In this document: positions 6,187 through 9,609 of the stretch, one piece after another
How positions within the stretch are numbered: the first letter of the stretch is position 1
How the letters are laid out: every line of letters starts with the position of its first letter
NCBI GenBank assembly: GCA_946477805.1
Contig: CAMKZP010000102.1
Location: 1-9,609, forward strand
Reading direction: 5' to 3'
Source of the DNA: an uncultured Enterobacter sp.
GTDB lineage: Bacteria; Pseudomonadota; Gammaproteobacteria; Enterobacterales; Enterobacteriaceae
DNA: 9,609 bases
Notes under the pieces: generated by a model
The model's input: only the letters and a program-made list of their open reading frames with translations
What the model was told of the DNA's origin: nothing
Database searches by the model: none
Program-made: the position numbers and the translations under genes

Positions 6187-6211
6187 AACCGGGCGGATCG
6201 CCCACCCGGTT
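6187..6211 (-). terminator. Strong hairpin after uraA, no U-tract
   Basis: On the minus-strand transcript, AACCGGGUGG and CCGCCCGGUU pair over ten positions (one G-U) around a five-base loop, starting seven bases after the uraA stop. The following bases are CUCUCC, not a U-run, so it is not a standard intrinsic terminator. It may protect the upp-uraA 3' end or partly attenuate readthrough into hda, whose start lies 65 bases further on. Confidence 0.5.
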
Positions 6212-6217
6212 TAACGA

Positions 6218-7507
6218 TCAACGAGACGTTTTTTCGCCGTCATCCGCGTCCAGAACCTCTTCTTCCGGGCGCAGCACAGAGATCAGCTTGAAGATCAGGC
6301 TCAGGCCCACGCCGACGATGGTCGCCAGCGCCATGCCTTTCAGCTCAGCGGCACCAATGTGAACCTTCGCGCCGCTCACGCCGATAATCAGGATCACAGA
6401 AGTCAGGATCAGGTTCTGCGTTTTGTTGTAATCCACTTTGGATTCAATCAGCACGCGAATACCGGACGCGCCGATTACCCCGTAGAGCAGCAGTGAGACA
6501 CCGCCGATCACCGGGACCGGGATAATCTGGATCGCTGCCGCCAGTTTGCCCACGCAGGAGAGCAAAATTGCAAAGATTGCCGCCCCGCCGATCACCCAGG
6601 TACTGTAGACGCGGGTAATCGCCATTACGCCGATGTTCTCGCCGTAAGTGGTGTTTGGGGTGGATCCAAAGAAGCCGGAAATCATGGTAGACAGGCCGTT
6701 AGCAAACATAGATCGGTGAAGGCCCGGGTCGCGGATCAGATCTTTTTTGACGATATTCGCCGTCACCACCAGGTGCCCAACGTGCTCGGCAATCACCACC
6801 AGCGCCGCTGGCAGAATGGTGAAGATCGCAAACCATTCAAAGCGCGGCGTGTAGAAGGTTGGCAGTGCAAACCAGTGCGCCTGTGCAATCGGCGTGGTAT
6901 CCACCACGCCCATCGCGAAGGAGAGCGCATAGCCCGCCAGCACCCCGATCAGAATCGGGATAATCGCCAGGAAACCGCGGAACAGCACCGAGCCAAACAC
7001 CGTCACGCCCAGCGTCACCAGCGAAATAATAATGGTTTTGGATTCAGGCGATTGCCCGTCCGCAGGCAGCAGCCCGGCCATATTGGCCGCGACACCCGCC
7101 AGCTCCAGGCCGATGACGGCAACGATTGCGCCCATCGCCGCAGGCGGGAACATCACGTCCAGCCAGCCTGTCCCGGCTTTTTTCACAATGAAGGCCACCA
7201 GGCAGAACAGCGCACCGCACATGATAAAGCCGCCCAGCGCCACTTCGTAGCCTAATGGCAGAAGCAGCAGAACCGGGGAGATAAAGGCAAAGCTGGAACC
7301 CAGATACGCCGGGATTTTGCCTTTACAGATGAAAAGGTAAAGCAGCGTGCCGACACCGTTGAACAGCAGCACGGTAGCCGGGTTAATGTGAAACAGGATT
7401 GGCACCAGCACGGTCGCGCCAAACATGGCGAACAGGTGCTGTAAACTAAGCGGGATCGTCTGTAAAAGCGGCGGTCTTTCACTCACCCCGATAGTACGGC
7501 GCGTCAT
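6218..7507 (-). CDS. uraA: UraA, uracil:proton symporter
   Basis: A 429-residue inner-membrane transporter of the NCS2/NAT family, the same length as E. coli UraA, importing uracil for salvage by Upp. Its uracil-contacting residues known from the E. coli structure, Glu241 and His245 (AEHVGH) and Glu290 (TTYGEN), are all present, as are the hydrophobic segments of a 14-helix 7+7 inverted-repeat fold. The ATG at 7505-7507 is preceded by AGGAAA. It lies 87 bp downstream of upp in the same direction and is thought to be cotranscribed with it, with a hairpin terminator in the gap. The C-terminus ends in a charged tail (EEEVLDADDGEKTSR). No oddities. Confidence 0.97.
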   Translation of the reverse strand: MTRRTIGVSERPPLLQTIPLSLQHLFAMFGATVLVPILFHINPATVLLFNGVGTLLYLFICKGKIPAYLGSSFAFISPVLLLLPLGYEVALGGFIMCGALFCLVAFIVKKAGTGWLDVMFPPAAMGAIVAVIGLELAGVAANMAGLLPADGQSPESKTIIISLVTLGVTVFGSVLFRGFLAIIPILIGVLAGYALSFAMGVVDTTPIAQAHWFALPTFYTPRFEWFAIFTILPAALVVIAEHVGHLVVTANIVKKDLIRDPGLHRSMFANGLSTMISGFFGSTPNTTYGENIGVMAITRVYSTWVIGGAAIFAILLSCVGKLAAAIQIIPVPVIGGVSLLLYGVIGASGIRVLIESKVDYNKTQNLILTSVILIIGVSGAKVHIGAAELKGMALATIVGVGLSLIFKLISVLRPEEEVLDADDGEKTSR

Positions 7508-7549
7508 AGTGTTTTCCTCTAAGCGTTATGAGTTGTTTGTGTTTTATTC

Positions 7550-7578
7550 AAAAAAAAGCCGACTATCAAAGTCGGCTT
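7550..7578 (-). terminator. Intrinsic terminator/attenuator between upp and uraA
   Basis: On the minus strand, AAGCCGAC and GTCGGCTT form an 8-bp stem around a 7-base loop, followed by a run of T residues (seven A on the plus strand at 7550-7556). It lies 17 bases after the upp stop and 43 bases before uraA. As it is between two genes of one operon, it probably ends a fraction of transcripts so that the enzyme is made in excess of the permease. The A/T tracts on both sides could also let it work in the other direction, but no plus-strand gene enters it. Confidence 0.75.
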
Positions 7579-7594
7579 CTTTATCGTTATTCGA

Positions 7595-8221
7595 TTATTT
7601 CGTACCAAAAATCTTGTCGCCGGCATCGCCCAGCCCCGGGATAATATACCCGTGCTCGTTCAGCCCCTGATCGACAGACGCGGTATAGAGTTCAACGTCC
7701 GGGTGCGCTTTTTCCAGCGCGGCAATCCCTTCCGGCGCGGCCACCAGCACCAGCACTTTAATGCTGCTGCAGCCTGCGTTTTTCAGCAGGTCGATAGTTG
7801 CGATCATAGAACCGCCGGTTGCAAGCATTGGGTCAACCACCAGCGCCATGCGCTCGTCGATGTTAGACACCAGCTTCTGGAAGTAAGGGACAGGCTCGAG
7901 GGTCTCTTCGTTACGGTAGATGCCCACCACGCTGATACGCGCGCTAGGGACGTGCTCCAGCACGCCTTCCATCATGCCCAGACCCGCACGCAGGATAGGC
8001 ACAACGGTAATTTTCTTGCCTTTGATCTGCTCAACCTGCACCGGGCCGTTCCAGCCTTCGATGGTCACTTTTTCCGTTTCAAGATCGGAGGTTGCTTCAT
8101 AGGTCAGTAAGCTGCCAACTTCAGAAGCCAGTTCGCGAAAACGTTTCGTGCTGATGTCATGCTCACGCATCAGGCCCAGCTTGTGTTTTACCAGCGGGTG
8201 TTTCACTTCAACAATCTTCAT
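7595..8221 (-). CDS. upp: Upp, uracil phosphoribosyltransferase
   Basis: A 208-residue cytoplasmic enzyme joining uracil and PRPP to give UMP and pyrophosphate, the key step of uracil salvage. Length and sequence match E. coli Upp almost throughout. The PRPP-binding loop is VVDPMLATGGSM (128-139), and the uracil-binding C-terminal region has YIIPGLGDAGD. The frame stays open upstream to 8299, but the ATG at 8219-8221 is chosen: it has AAGGAG seven bases before it, begins the family N-terminus MKIVEVKHPL, and any earlier start would lie above the promoter. It is the first gene of the upp-uraA operon and is probably regulated by UTP (see the promoter). Confidence 0.98.
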   Translation of the reverse strand: MKIVEVKHPLVKHKLGLMREHDISTKRFRELASEVGSLLTYEATSDLETEKVTIEGWNGPVQVEQIKGKKITVVPILRAGLGMMEGVLEHVPSARISVVGIYRNEETLEPVPYFQKLVSNIDERMALVVDPMLATGGSMIATIDLLKNAGCSSIKVLVLVAAPEGIAALEKAHPDVELYTASVDQGLNEHGYIIPGLGDAGDKIFGTK

Positions 8222-8250
8222 ACTTTTTCTCCTTCGGGGGTGGCAGCCAC

Positions 8251-8270
8251 AAAAAAATCGCCGGATTATA
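8251..8270 (-). promoter_or_regulatory. upp-uraA promoter with UTP-sensing T-tract
   Basis: On the minus strand the -10 box is a perfect TATAAT (8270-8265). Counting from it, base 6 is G and base 7 is A, and they begin the initially transcribed region GATTTTTTT with seven T (8257-8251). This is the arrangement described for E. coli upp: transcripts starting at A7 can slip on the T-tract when UTP is high (reiterative transcription) and are lost, while low UTP favours productive transcripts. No good -35 hexamer is seen at 16-18 bp. The exact G6/A7 and tract length preserved here strongly suggest the mechanism is conserved. Confidence 0.8.
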
Positions 8271-8304
8271 CCGCTTTTTTCGGATTGCGCCATACCCATC
8301 TTGC

Positions 8305-8318
8305 TTGACTTACATCAA
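8305..8318. promoter_or_regulatory. FNR-like box TTGACTTACATCAA
   Basis: It matches nine of ten conserved bases of the FNR consensus TTGAT-N4-ATCAA. The centre (8311.5) is about 53 bases upstream of the predicted upp start, not at the usual -41.5, so a role at upp is uncertain. A conserved half-site for another CRP/FNR regulator, or chance, cannot be excluded. Confidence 0.3.
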
Positions 8319-8326
8319 TCAAAGAC

Positions 8327-8352
8327 AAAAAAGCCGGAGACAATGCTCCGGC
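8327..8352 (-). terminator. Intrinsic terminator of the 6-phospho-beta-glucosidase gene
   Basis: On the minus strand GCCGGAG and CTCCGGC form a 7-bp GC-rich stem with a 6-base loop, followed by six T. It lies 44 bases after the glucosidase stop and upstream of the upp promoter, so it insulates upp from that gene's transcription. Confidence 0.85.
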
Positions 8353-8368
8353 CTGGGTGCGGCGTACT

Positions 8369-8394
8369 GCCGGGTGCGCTAACGCTTGCCCGGC
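8369..8394. repeat. Single REP palindrome
   Basis: GCCGGGTGCGC at one end and TTGCCCGGC at the other give a REP-type imperfect palindrome of the same class as the pair at 5344-5416. It sits two bases after the glucosidase stop codon, in front of the terminator, a common place for a 3'-end stabiliser. Confidence 0.7.
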
Positions 8395-8396
8395 AA

Positions 8397-9609
8397 TTAT
8401 AGCTGCTCGCCGTTGCTGGCAATGACCTGCTTATACCAGTCGAACGATTTCTTCTTGCTGCGGTTCAGCGTGCCGTTCCCTTCGTTATCTTTATCAACAA
8501 AGATAAAGCCGTAGCGTTTTTTCATTTCGCCGGTTCCGGCGGAGACCAGGTCGATACAGCCCCACGGGGTATAGCCCATCAGGTCAACGCCGTCTTCCAC
8601 CACCGCTTTTTTCATCTCGCTGATGTGCGCGGCGAGGTAGTCGATGCGGTACTGGTCATTTACCGTGCCGTCGCTCTCCTGCACGTCGATGGCGCCAAAG
8701 CCATTCTCAACGATGAACAGCGGCAGCTGGTAGTGATCCCAGAACCAGTTGAGGGAGTAGCGCAGCCCCACCGGATCGATCTGCCAGCCCCAGTCAGATT
8801 TCTGCACGTAAGGGTTAGAAACCAGGCTCTTGCTCTCGTCGTAATCCAGCTGCGGGTTGTCCGCCGTCGCTTTGGTGGTGAAGGACATGTAATAGCTAAA
8901 GCCGATGTAGTCCACGCAGCCCTGCGCCAGCGCGGCTTTATCTTCATCGGTGATGTCCAGCGCGAACCCCCGGCGCTCAAAGTAGTTGAGCAGATGCTGC
9001 GGGTACTTGCCGCGCACGTGCACGTCGGTGAACCAGTAGCGGCGGTGCATGGCGTTCATCGCCATCATCATGTCGTCCGGCGCGCAGGTCAGCGGATAGA
9101 TGGGGCACATGGCAATCATGCAGCCGATGTGCAGCGACGGGTTAATGTCACGCCCGGCCTTCACCGCCAGGGCGCTGGCCACCAGCTCGTAGTGCGCCGC
9201 CTGGAACATCACCGGCTCGCGATCTTCATCCGGCTCGTACTTAAGACCGGAGTTGGTAAACGGCGCGAAGTCTTCGTGGAAGTTGGCCTGGTTGTTGATC
9301 TCGTTAAAGGTCATCCAGTACTTCACCTTGTGCTGATAGCGCTGGAAGACGACTTTTGAGAAGCGAACGAAGAAATCGATGAGCTTACGGTTGCGCCAGC
9401 CGCCGTACTCCGTGACCAGGTGGAACGGCATCTCGAAGTGAGAAAGCGTGATCACCGGCTCAATACCGTATTTCAGGCATTCGTCGAACAGGTCATCGTA
9501 AAATTGAAGGCCCGCCTCGTTCGGCTCCAGCTCATCTCCCTTCGGGAAGATACGCGTCCAGGCGATAGACGTGCGGAAGCATTTGAAGCCCATCTCGGCA
9601 AAGAGTCGG
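8397..9609 (-). CDS. 6-phospho-beta-glucosidase, GH1 family, N-terminus outside window
   Basis: The C-terminal 403 codons of a glycoside hydrolase family 1 enzyme that splits phosphorylated beta-glucosides (cellobiose-6-P, arbutin-6-P, salicin-6-P) after PTS uptake. The closest recalled relative is E. coli BglA (479 aa), so about 75 N-terminal residues are missing; the frame runs off the window edge and the Met at 9591-9593 (FAEMGFKCFR) is internal. The acid/base Glu is in MTFNEIN (codon 9300-9302) and the nucleophile in FIVENGFG. The phosphate-binding set, Ser of LVSAGTGEMKKRYGF with its Lys and Tyr, marks a 6-phospho enzyme rather than a plain glucosidase. It ends with the BglA-like SFDWYKQVIASNGEQL. 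In E. coli this spot next to upp is followed by purM; here a sugar gene, perhaps with a PTS partner further out, intervenes. Confidence 0.93.
   Translation of the reverse strand, partial: RLFAEMGFKCFRTSIAWTRIFPKGDELEPNEAGLQFYDDLFDECLKYGIEPVITLSHFEMPFHLVTEYGGWRNRKLIDFFVRFSKVVFQRYQHKVKYWMTFNEINNQANFHEDFAPFTNSGLKYEPDEDREPVMFQAAHYELVASALAVKAGRDINPSLHIGCMIAMCPIYPLTCAPDDMMMAMNAMHRRYWFTDVHVRGKYPQHLLNYFERRGFALDITDEDKAALAQGCVDYIGFSYYMSFTTKATADNPQLDYDESKSLVSNPYVQKSDWGWQIDPVGLRYSLNWFWDHYQLPLFIVENGFGAIDVQESDGTVNDQYRIDYLAAHISEMKKAVVEDGVDLMGYTPWGCIDLVSAGTGEMKKRYGFIFVDKDNEGNGTLNRSKKKSFDWYKQVIASNGEQL

Noticed and set aside
8222..8299. N-terminal extension of upp to 8299
   Set aside because: The extension runs through the TATAAT box and the transcription start; the family N-terminus and ribosome site fit the ATG at 8219-8221.
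8625..9359. Open frame of 244 codons on the plus strand opposite the 6-phospho-beta-glucosidase
   Set aside because: Low-complexity His/Arg/Val composition and complete overlap with a conserved GH1 gene; a shadow of codon bias.

Overview
The window comes from the chromosome of an enterobacterium, most likely Enterobacter or a close relative (Lelliottia, Klebsiella group). The evidence is the backbone bepA - arsC/yfgD - hda - uraA - upp. Its gene content, orientation and protein sequences closely match the E. coli bepA-to-upp segment, and REP-type palindromes of the enterobacterial GCCGGGTG...CCCGGC kind are present. This identification is from recall of E. coli sequences, not from a search.

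Layout. Positions 1-308 hold the 3' end of bepA, followed at 321-677 by the small arsC-family gene yfgD. In E. coli yfgD converges directly on hda. Here about 4.7 kb of accessory DNA lies between them: a minus-strand regulator-like gene that looks like an eroded IS481-type transposase (674-1498), a 147-bp divergent control region (1499-1645), and a tightly packed three-gene plus-strand operon (1646-5343). The operon encodes a lone Lac-family PTS IIC permease, a glycosylasparaginase and an M17 leucyl aminopeptidase. A pair of inverted REP palindromes (5344-5416) separates it from hda. Then come hda, uraA and upp on the minus strand. Beyond upp, where E. coli has the divergent purMN, there is a minus-strand 6-phospho-beta-glucosidase gene with its own terminator, cut by the window edge.

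How the genes fit together. The accessory operon suggests a pathway for asparagine-linked amino sugars, the remnants of N-glycoproteins. The permease belongs to the chitobiose/cellobiose family, the aminopeptidase could trim residues in front of a glycosylated Asn, and the glycosylasparaginase would then cleave the sugar-Asn bond. Its promoter has the geometry of a class II CRP-activated promoter (CRP centre at -41.5 from the predicted start), which fits carbon-source scavenging. The adjacent transposase-like protein is the natural candidate repressor, and a 9-bp repeat plus a dyad in the divergent region are candidate operators. This pathway is inference; the individual family assignments are well supported.

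The backbone carries well-preserved regulatory detail: a non-ATG (CTG) start for hda behind a good ribosome binding site, a UTP-sensing initially transcribed region at upp, and a hairpin terminator between upp and uraA. No RNA genes, CRISPR arrays, phage genes or intact insertion sequences were seen. No gene-free stretch exceeds 300 bases.
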